The translations under genes and the position numbers were made by a program. Below, one piece after another: positions 1-8,830 of a stretch of DNA of 64,000 bases (the first letter of the stretch is position 1; each line of letters opens with the position of its first letter). The stretch is from the NCBI GenBank assembly GCA_028752905.1, contig JAQNBH010000009.1, positions 46,299,165 through 46,363,164 of the forward strand, written 5' to 3'. Under the pieces are notes generated by a model. It had not been told where the DNA came from. It saw nothing but the letters and a program-made list of their open reading frames with translations, and did no database searches. This DNA is from Cladorhizidae sp. MBARI D1340-BT2. Lineage: Eukaryota; Porifera; Demospongiae; Poecilosclerida; Cladorhizidae.

Positions 1-191
1 ATGGAAAACGTTAACAAGCAACAAATGTTAGCAAATTTTACGTTGTACACTGAATCATATTAGTTTCTACCTGCTATGTTCATCCAATAATATGGTAGCT
101 CGTCACGTGTTTAGATAGAGACAGATGTGGTGGCTTTTATTGAGTTAGGTGTACACTCTAACCATAGCATTGCAGCTATGAACCACCTTAA

Positions 192-846
192 AGGGGGACT
201 ATGCGTCAAAAATTAGAGATTTCTTTTTTTCCCTTTTTTTCTTTCTTATTCTTGCAAACAATTTTTTGGTTCATGTAACAGATCAAGAAACTACAAAGAG
301 AACACATCTTGCATGATATCTGCCCTAACTTGGTCTATATTTTTCTCATTTTTTCCTAAAAATCTTTTTTTTTTGCTGTAAAGCTCATAACTTTTCTACA
401 CTTTACTAAAAAAATGATAATTTTTATATCACTGGATAGCCCTTCTAATTATCTGTCTTTTGCACGTGCCAAAATTTTAAGTACTCTAAGTATTAGCAAG
501 TTATGTTGATTTGAAGTGGTGAGGTTTGGGATTTTTCCTGGTGTTTTCCAGTTGCCAAAGCGGTGACCTGCCACACAAACCACTACATTTATTGATAATC
601 TGTTCACATATTGCAGATTAGGGCCTTCTCTATCAGCTGACCAAATCTGGGACTTTGGTCTTGATAATTAGGGCAGTTATGAATTGTACTGCAAGATAGA
701 TCAACTTATTTAGGGATCTTGATGTATCTTCCGAGAAAATATGTCTGCAGAGACATTCAACATATCATTAGGAACAAAGCATAAGGAAATAGGGAATAAA
801 ATGACCTGCATATGCAACAAAAGTTATGGCGATTTATAACCCCCCC

Positions 847-877
<31 letters not shown>

Positions 878-1808
878 CCCGGGGGGACTACACATGAAAT
901 TATATTTTATTTTATGATTATTATATTTTAAGTTCAAACTGTTGTTGCATTATCTACTTGCTATTTCCAAAGTTTTAGAGACATAGGATGCTTCTTTTCA
1001 AAGTTATGGTGGATCTACTTCATCATACATTTCTTTGACATGCACAAAACATTCAGCTGTAAAGGAAAATTCCACATATACATCTAACAATTTTCATCAT
1101 ATTTTTCTTTGTTACATGTAGATAATAGGCACAGAAAAACTCAAGAGTCACGGAAGTAGTAAAAAAAAAAAGATCAAGGAATTGCTAAAACTTGTAAAAG
1201 AACATATTTTGTCAAGTTATTTCAGTCCTAACTCAAACATTTCGTTTTCCAAACTTGGAATGCTTATTCCCACAATTAATGGAAATATTTCTTGTGGCGA
1301 AAATAACTTTTAAACCGTTTGCTCATTTTTTGGGCTATGTATGTCATTTGAGAGCTCTTTTAGTACTCTGTGATATCCATGAATCAGATTTTTGTTTACT
1401 GCAAGGATTGCCAAGAGGTGGTGGTTAGAAGAGGTGGCCTCTAGTTTTTATCAGTTTTTCAGACTCTGTAGTGTGTAACTAATCAAACATGACAACATAT
1501 GGTAACTTTGGTCCATGGATATCACTGAGACACTCCTTAGCAAGCCACACACCAATTATGAGTAAATGACTTCAAATTGTTAGGCAGCTAGGTCTGCCAC
1601 AAATATCTTGGAGTTATATACCTCGATGTTTCTGCATGTATCTTCTGAGAAAATTTGTATATAGAGATATTTAACACTTTATAAAAACAAACACAGAATA
1701 ATAAAGACTTTGGTACGATAAATACTTGTGTAGACGAAAGAGAAAAAAAGTGATGGCATAGAAATAGTTGTAAATATTTTGTGGTTTTGACGCATAGTCC
1801 CCCCTTAA
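192..1808. mobile_element. Non-autonomous DNA transposon at a TTAA site (copy in U1)
   Basis: The ends are inverted repeats: AGGGGGACTATGCGTCAAAA at 192-211 and its complement, with one C-for-T difference at the outer end, at 1785-1804. TTAA flanks the element at 188-191 and 1809-1812. Units U2-U7 show the uninterrupted site (ccaccTTAAgccatc, e.g. near 9627), so this is an insertion. There is no transposase-like reading frame, so it must be mobilised in trans. It lies 17 bp past the stop codon of the U1 gene, inside the 3' UTR. The TTAA target recalls piggyBac, but the G-rich ends do not match that family's usual CCY start; the superfamily is unresolved. Confidence 0.85.
840..890. repeat. C24-(CA)n tract ending in an internal GGGGGGACTA motif
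   Basis: A run of 24 C (840-863) passes into CA repeats, then CCCC and GGGGGGACTA. The last motif copies the transposon's own left terminus and sits mid-element, so it may mark the joint of two related elements. The C-run is 24 in U9 and 17 in U8. Confidence 0.8.
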
Positions 1809-1829
1809 TTAAGCCATCTGATGCAGAGA

Positions 1830-4800
1830 CTATTGAAGTAACTTATTGCTGACAGACCTCAGCCAAGAAAAATCTGATGGTATAAGTGGGTAAACCATAG
1901 CTGCTAATGCCAGTGTGGCTGAAGCAATGGATACCGAAGCTGAGAGAAACTGAAAGAAAGTGTAGACCACTACCATCATGATCCCCTCACCAAAGCAAAC
2001 ATTACTACACACCAGGAAATATTAACACAGGAGTTGTTTTCAGGTTAACCAAAGATCTTGGTTAGTCTACAAGAAAACGCTGCCAGGAACTTAAAAAAGA
2101 CCTCCAAAATAAGTAACTGCCACTAAAATGCGCTCACTAAATATAATTGCTGTTTATCATATTTTTTACAGCATACGGTGGACTTGTCAAGAAAGCAACA
2201 AAACAAAGCTGAGTGGCCCAACTGGTTGTGGCCTGTCACGTACAGTCTCGTTTTTTAAAATTTATTTTTTTACGATTACATTGTTTATAAAATATTATTT
2301 GTTCTTTTTGTTCTTATTTTTAGTTGTTGATTTTTGTTCATTTGATGCAAAGAAGTTACAGCTGCGTTATGAGCTACGTGTCCCTGCTGGGGGAAGGGAG
2401 CTAGCCACACCATTTTTTTAAAAGTGTATCAAACCAAAATAGAAAGTGCTGGTGCACTCCCTGATATTTTATTCCACACAACTATATATCAGAAATGCAT
2501 TAAATATCCCATACATGTAATCTTGAAGCCTCCATCAGGTACACATGAATAATAATAATAACAACCCAAACTGCTTTAAGGCAAGTCCAGACACTGAATG
2601 CATATTTGATGTGATTGGGATGTACATTGGTCGCATCCACACTGTATTGTAAATAAAAAAATTACGTCCCAATGTGCATCAGATCCAGTTCACCATCAGA
2701 GATGCTTCAAATCAATTCAAAGTAGCTCATAGCAATAAATGTAACCAATTATGCAAGTGTATATTAAATAGAACTTGCCCTCACCAACGCTGCATGTTAA
2801 GCATGGAGGAGACTATAGAATGCTAACACGGTCTTAATTGCTAGATCTATATGTAGGGTATATCCTAGACTAATTTAGGCAGTAACTACTGCTATATCTA
2901 GGACATAAGCTAGCTAGATCTGGAATACCTCGCTATAGGTAGTGCTACATATAGGGCATATGTAGCTAGAAAGAGACTAGTTTAAGCTGTCGCGACTTCT
3001 GTATATATGTAGGCATATGCTACCTAGATGTGGACTAACTTAGGGTGTATACAGCTACTGCAATAATAGGGCATTAGCTAGATAGTTCTGGATTAACTCG
3101 GGCTCTATATACAGTTATAGCTACGTAGCAAGTACCTTCTGACTTTTTAAAGGTACTATAGATATTAGAAGCAACCAGTTAGTCTGCAGCCAGAAGCTAG
3201 GACACTTTTGATTGCACACTAGCTAACTCAACAGAAATCTTGAGTCTCCTGCTGAAAGGGTTATATAGCTACAGTTTTTAAATGGTGCTTTAAGATTTAA
3301 GTCTGCATCTGGCAAACTACAGATATGTGTGTAAGCATGTCCTGTAGCCAAACAAATGGCCACTGCTGCCTACACGGGTAATAAGAAGAATATATATAGG
3401 CTTACAGTACTACATAATGATGTTACTGCAGCTATATATAGGCACATGGCGTGCAGAGTTTTAAGCAAGCCAAGAAAATACTAACATATTTTAACATACA
3501 ATATGTCCCGAAGATTGTTTAAGTTTCTGCACAAATGTTCTAAACATTTCTCTCAATAAGTTACAAACTAACCTGTAACAGAGAGTTCTGTAGTGGAGTT
3601 GATTGAAAACAGTCCATTGGTGACAGTGCAGGTGTAAGTTCCAGAGTCAGATGCTTGCAGACCACAAAGTTGAAGGAAAGTTAGTTTGAACTGTCTTCCA
3701 CCACGAGCTAAGTTTTCCTCATAGACTGAAACTAGAGTTGAGTTGGAAATGATCTGGCCATCTCTGGTCCAAGTGATGTCTACACCAGGCTGGCCAAAGC
3801 CTACGCATACAAGCAGAGAAGTCTCTCCTGCTCCCACAGAAGAATTGTTAGAAATAACTGATAACTCTAATACTGGAACACCTATTATGAAGAGAAAAAA
3901 GGGAGGGTGTGTGATCACCATTACATCAAAGTATGCATTTATATATGGAGGTGTTGTTCATCACAAACTAATTACATGGTCTTAAATATGTTTAACAAAA
4001 TATCCAAAACCATTACAAACATTACCAGTAACCGACAATTCAGCAGTGAATAGATTGAAGACAGTATAATATAGCTGATTGTGCTGGTATAAGTATCAGA
4101 GTCAGATATTGATTCAGTAATGGACAATTCAGTAGTTGAATAGATTGAAGAAAGTCCCTAGCTGACATGCTGACAGTGCAGGTATAAGGACCAGAGTCAG
4201 ACATTCCCTGGTAGCAAAGATGGAGGGAAGCACAGCTTGAACTGCTTGCTTCATCGTGTCAAGTCTTGTATGTAGTCTTAGGCCACTAGCAAAATTCGGC
4301 AACTAATTTATATAGCTGGTTAAACAAGTAGTTCTCCAGTCTGTAGATAAAGAAATTACAGAGAAATCTAGTTCTGTTCCCATAAAAATGGTCAGCCAAT
4401 CAGCTTTACAAATTACAACACATCGTTGGAAACGTTGGAAATAGCAATGTTGAAACATTCCAAATTGTCTTTTTGGAAATTGTACAATTCCAGAGATCAC
4501 ACTTTGTTGGTGTTGTCATACAGAAAATTACACGATTTTAAGGTCTCAAAAAACTGGAAATTGTATTAATGCCCAACACATATCATAGGCTAACAGTAAC
4601 AGAGTGTAACAGTAGCATGGGTTATTTATACTTAACTCTTTGTACGACAAAGAGAATTATCCTAACATAACCCTCCATGCCATGGTACTATTACGTAGGT
4701 TAGCCCTTATCCTGCAACATTTATTTTGAGCAAGAAACTCTGAGTTAGCTTACTCTAGAAACACTTTCCTCGTTAGGTTAGTAGACTCTTGTTCTTGTTC

Positions 4801-7800
4801 ACTATCTAAGGACTTATGGCAGGTGTATCTCATAGGATTAACAAATTAACGGTTTCTACTTTCATGTTAAATTTCAGAAGCCTGTTTGGTAGCAATCGTA
4901 TTTAACATGGGAGATAATTGCTATAAGTTTCACACACCTTCTTTGTTTTGTGGCTTTTGGAAATATCCCAGTAATCAAAGCTATTCAGCTTAGTAGAGAG
5001 TATCATCTGAGATTTTAAGGCACTATGGATGTTAGTACCAACCAGTTAGTCTGTAGCAAGAAGCATAGGCCACTTACCTTTCATTACACACTGGCTAACT
5101 CTACAGAAATCGTGACTCTCCTTGTGCCATGGATTAGATAGCTACAGATATATTTTTACATCCATGGAGGTTTAAGAGTTCGAAACAAATAGCTCTGGAA
5201 AACCTCAGCTATACATAAAACGGCTTGTAAGCATGTTCTGTAGTCAAACGAATAGCCATTGCTGCCTACACGGGTAATAAGAAGCCTATATGTAGGCTTG
5301 CAATGCCACATAATGATGTTACTGAGTCTATTTATAGGTGCATGCCTTGCAACATTTTAATAACCAAGCCAACGAAATACTGACGTATTTTAACGTACAA
5401 CATACCCGGAACATCGTTTAACTTTCTGCACAAAATGTCTCCTAATAAGGTACAAGCTAACCTGTAACAGAGAGTTCTGTAGTGCAGTTGATTGAAAACA
5501 GTCCATTCCTGACAGTGCAGGTGTAAGTTCCAGAGTCAGTTGCTTGCAGGCCACAAAGTTGAAGGAAAATTAGTTTGAACTGTCCTCCACCACGAGCTAA
5601 GATTTCCTCATAGATTGAAACTAGAGTAGAGTTGGAAATAACCTGGCCATCTCTGCTCCAAGTGATGTCTACACCAGGCTGACCAAAGCCCACGCATACA
5701 AGCAGAGAAGTCTCTCCTGCTCCCACAGAAGAATTGTTGGAAATAACTGTTAACTCTAACAGCGAAGCAGCTAATATGGAGAGAAATAAAGAGGTAGTGT
5801 GCATGGGATCACAATTGCATCAAGGTAAACACTGATTTCAACAAAAGCTGTCCAATTTTGCTCATCACAAGTTAACAACATGAGCACAACCGAGTGATAA
5901 TTGTAGTAAAGGAAAACTTGGTATTTCCGCTTAACCCCCTAATCTTTGACAAGGACAAAGAAGAACATGGTATAAGACTATAAAGAGGAAGGGGAAAACT
6001 TTCAAAGAAAATAGTGACTTGTCATAGCACCAGGATTCACTGGCCCATACAGAACCCGAACCTAAAATAAAGATGAAATCACCAATTGGAATTACATAAC
6101 TGAGGTGGTTAAATCAGCTGGGGAAATTCTCCAGGAATCTGGCAGAATTGACAGACCATTATGGGTTCAAATATTCATGGAGTTGGAGACTTCTCTATGA
6201 GAAAAATTTGCAAACATCAAATTGGAACTAGTCAGACCAACCACCCTCGGTGTCCAGAAAAGCCTCATCATATGTGCTGGGAACTGTCTGTTGCCAACCG
6301 ATCAAGGTTCTTGGAGACCAGTATATAGCCTTTGCATCTTGATATATAACAGACACTGAATGAAATATGTTAACTTAAAATTGAAAAGGAGGCCAGTCAC
6401 AACTTGAGCTTGTGAACAATTCACTCGTAAATCCTCAACAGGGAGTTTACTGTTGAAACAGATCATAAACCACTTGTCCCTCTGCTAGAGCTGAAGAACT
6501 TTGATAGTCTTAGACCGAGAATCTTGAGATTCAACTATTAGTGGATTGATCCATCTACATAATCATTCGTATCCCAGGAAAGGACCTAAACACAGCAGAC
6601 ATTTTGTTATAAGAAACCATCTTATATCCCAGAAGTGACACAACAACGATGCGCAAGAAGCTAAACATTTGGTGCAAGTCATCATTAACGAACTTCCAGA
6701 AAGTAAGGAGCAATAATTGTTCCCCCACAGTCATCAACTAGTGTGGACTTGGGTGGCAAGACAAAGGTCAATGCATTAACACTGCCCTCAAATTGTAGTG
6801 GTCAGCACAAAGTGAACTTGGCAAGAAATAGGATGTATGGTGGGTTATCAGGGTATAAAGCAGTGCTGACTGTTAGCTTGAAGCAACATGGACATGGCGC
6901 CAATATATCTTCCAAAAGATCATAAGCCAGGGATTGGAATCAAGCATGATAATGACCAAGCCCAGACTCGCAATTGGGAACACTGGGCAGTTCCTGGTGG
7001 ACAAGTGATTAAAATGGACAGATGTCTAAATTAATGGGCCTGTGCCTAAAATAATGAATGGGCTGGTGCCTAAAATAATGGGCCGGTGACGAAAATAATG
7101 AATGGGCTGGTGCCTAAAATAATGGGCCGGTGCCTAAATTAATGGGCCGCTGCCTAAAATAATGGGCTGGTGCCTAAATTAATGGGCCGCTGCCTAAAAT
7201 AATGGACCTGTGCCTAAAATAATGGGCCGGTGCCTAAAATAATGGGCCACTGCCTAAAATAACAACTACCAATATTATCAAATTATAAAAATGACCATAA
7301 ATTATGCAGTTGTCACCCATAGACATTAACTATTCGCAAATAAAATTTTACGAGTGGTTGCGGGCATCATTAAACTGACATATTAAGCTGGCACATAATC
7401 TAAATGGTGTACCATCTAATTCATATGATCATCTGTGTATTTGCAATGAAGATTGAAGCTATTTTGGTCCAGTTGGTGCCTTAGCTTTAGCTATTGTGTT
7501 CCTTAGATTATCAAAGTTATTCGAGTTCTCGACTAAGCAAGTCTGCAAGTCTATCTTTATCATAATTCTTCCATAACATCCTGATTGTGACATGCAGCCA
7601 GCCTATTCTACTGAAAACAGTGTAATAGGCACCTACTACATGGATGGAATGCTATATGCAAACACATGCAGTGACAAACTTTATCTAATACATACGTATG
7701 GCACATGTAGGGCCGATGAAGTTGACTTCACATATGCACTCAAACGACGAGTCTCCAGAGACACAGCGGCCATTATTCTGGCAAGGATTGGAGTTGCACA

Positions 7801-8409
7801 TATCCAGTTGGTGAACATAGAGATAGAAAGGGCGCACAACATAGCCAATGACGTTTGTGGCCTTGCAGAAGTACGTCGCTCCATCCGCAGCAATAAGATC
7901 ATTGATTGTGAGAGTGCTGGAAACATTCCCACTTTGGGAGTCATCTGTAGTTGTGACTGCAGCTCTATCAGAAGTGATTGGAAGTGAGCCCTTCAGCCAG
8001 ACTATGGTTGGAGTTGGGATCCCATATGCAGTACATGTAAATGAAGATTGTTCTCCAGAGTTTGCAGTAACATTCTGTTCTCCTTCTTCCAGGATCCTGA
8101 GCTCTGTCATTGTCCCATTGTCGACTTTCAGATTGATACTGACATTGAAATCACCAGCAGGGTGACGCACTCTGACTATGTACCTCCCTGCATCATCAGT
8201 GAGAACTAGCAGAATGGAGAGAGATCGACGATCTTCTCCAAAGACCAGCCGACCAGAAGCTTTAATGGGCGAGTTGTAATTATCCTTGTACCAATCTATG
8301 GAGTTGGCCATCACCTCAGGAAATGCTGCTCCAACTGAAATTGTAAGCGTCACATTCTGCCCTATCACAGCTTCTATGGTAGCATTGGAAGTGGACACGG
8401 TAGGGCTTA
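1830..8409 (-). CDS. Gene 1: Ig-Ig-EGF-Ig-Ig-TM surface protein, long form (first exon start uncertain)
   Basis: Exons, in gene order: 7696-8409 (Ig1, Ig2, EGF), 5462-5770 (Ig-B), 3573-3881 (Ig-A), 1830-1939 (TM and tail, stop at 1830-1832). Donors are C|GTATGT, CAG|GTTAGC and CAG|GTTAGT; acceptors are ATTAG, AATAG and TCTCAG with pyrimidine tracts; all junctions are phase 1. Ig1 has the core Trp (IDWYKD) but Ile and Val where the disulfide cysteines belong. Ig2 has FTC...W...DGATYFC. The EGF has six Cys (CNSNPCQNNGRC...CIC...C). Ig-A and Ig-B have LLVC...ITW...DSGTYTC. The last exon codes VSIASATLALAAMVYPLI, then a 16-residue polar tail with Arg and Lys, which suits a type I membrane protein better than a GPI anchor. 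Ig-B carries an extra Cys (SINCTTEL). The leader upstream is interrupted by TGA in the Ig frame. A poly(A) signal candidate is at 136-141. Extracellular binding role inferred; ligand unknown. Confidence 0.72.
2013..2847. other. Intron sequence between TM exon and Ig-A exon, no gene seen
   Basis: AT-rich intron of the U1 gene. It contains T-runs near 2250-2330, an AATAAA on the minus strand near 2467-2472 that could end a soluble transcript before the TM exon, and an (AAT)n patch near 2550. I see no coding domain. Short units lack everything from about 2310 to 5003. Confidence 0.6.
2848..3118. repeat. Degenerate ~55-bp tandem repeat, about five copies (U1)
   Basis: TATATGTAGGG, TATATCTAGGAC, ACATATAGGGCAT, TATATGTAGGCAT and AATAATAGGGCATT recur at spacings of about 44-60 bp, each followed by a TAGCTAGAT-like block and a (TTAGGCTGTA)-CTACTGC-like block. 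It is intronic and found only in long units. Confidence 0.65.
4026..4262 (-). pseudogene. Dead third Ig exon (U1)
   Basis: On the minus strand this matches the 3' half of the Ig-A/Ig-B exons. GACTCTGGTCCTTATACCTGCACTGTC is still recognisable as DSGxYTCTV, and the tail GTCGGTTACTG|GTAATG keeps the exon's donor site. The tail is present twice in tandem (DSxTY... recurs), the Cys of one copy has become Ser, and no reading frame crosses the whole segment. It lies between Ig-B and Ig-A, so the long gene once had three such exons in a row. Confidence 0.75.
4263..5004. other. Intron between dead Ig exon and Ig-B block, nothing recognised
   Basis: AT-rich sequence with no domain I recognise on either strand. 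A small inverted motif (TTGGAAACGTTGGAAA ... TTTTTGGAAATTG) lies near 4427-4480. The segment ends where the duplicated flank of Ig-B begins. Confidence 0.5.
6058..6960 (+). mobile_element. Decayed Ty3/gypsy pol fragment (U1)
   Basis: The plus strand, opposite to the host gene, codes scattered motifs of a Ty3/gypsy polyprotein in order. They are a connection-region block (LRWLNQLGKF..NLAELT, near 6100-6160), SWRPV near 6310, TDTE near 6350, an RNase H block (FTVETDHKPLVPLLELK near 6445-6495, then PRILRF) and PGKDLNTAD near 6574-6600. Frameshifts and in-frame stops break it throughout, and neither LTRs nor a complete RT or integrase core are visible. It sits in the intron between the EGF and Ig-B exons and is shared by all units except U8, so it predates the array. 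Confidence 0.85.
7027..7261. repeat. 20-bp minisatellite (U1)
   Basis: About 11-12 copies of GGGCCGGTGCCTAAAATAAT with variants (GGGCTGGTG, GGGCCGCTG, AATTAAT, and an insertion AATGAATGGGC). It follows directly on the Ty3/gypsy relic in the intron before the EGF exon. Confidence 0.95.
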
Positions 8410-8570
8410 CTGCAAGTGTGGAAGACATAGAAATTGCCATTTGAAAGAGAGCAACAAAATAACAACACAGCACAACCCAGACAAGTAAACCACATCATTG
8501 GTGCAGCTGCACTAGCATAGGACTCAAATGCTATGCACTGTGATAATATTCTGTTCTGTACACATGTTAG
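8410..8570 (-). other. Leader region of gene 1, frame interrupted
   Basis: Reading minus from ATG at 8515-8517 gives a leader that meets TGA (CACCAATGATGTGG, near 8493) before the hydrophobic stretch. The overlapping frame MMWFTCLGCAVLLFCCSLSNG is a good signal peptide but is out of phase with Ig1. A strong acceptor-like run (TTTCTATGTCTTCCACACTTGCAG) ends at 8410, so a leader exon farther upstream cannot be excluded. Confidence 0.5.
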
Positions 8571-8830
8571 AGAAGGTCTGACTTCTTACCCAAGTTCTTG
8601 TTTGTGTCTTGAGGTACCATGTGTGGATATAACATTTACTGTAAATCTGGAATTTTTCATTGTTGATAAATTTTCGCTGTCCTACTGACCTACAAAAATT
8701 AAAAATGGGTAATTATTTAAATGAGAAAATTATGTATTAGCTGGCTCATGCACACATGCAGGTGGGGGGAAGAGAGTAGAAGTGCTGAAAAATATCTCTC
8801 TCTCAAGATATTTGAAGTAGAAGTAAGTGA

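Noticed and set aside
192..1808. piggyBac family assignment
   Set aside because: The TTAA target fits, but the termini start with A/G-runs rather than CCY and no transposase is present, so the family is left open.
1830..1939. GPI-anchor signal in the last exon
   Set aside because: The hydrophobic segment is followed by 16 mostly polar residues with Arg and Lys, which fits a transmembrane helix better; only the shortened tail of gene 6 is borderline.
4303..4500. 65-codon minus frame (MISGIVQF...) in long units
   Set aside because: It lies in the intron between the dead Ig exon and Ig-B. No domain, and its splice phase does not fit the gene.
6743..6925. 60-codon plus frame MDLGGKTKVNAL...
   Set aside because: Part of the decayed Ty3/gypsy segment; too short and broken to be a gene.
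7027..7261. CRISPR-like array
   Set aside because: The 20-bp units abut each other with no unique spacers; it is a minisatellite in a eukaryotic intron.
7592..7987. 131-codon plus-strand open frame repeated in eight units
   Set aside because: It is the antisense of the Ig2/EGF exon. Its conservation follows from the minus-strand coding sequence, and the protein has no recognisable domain.
7848..8165. 105-codon plus-strand frame
   Set aside because: Also antisense to the Ig1-Ig2 exon, with no independent support.
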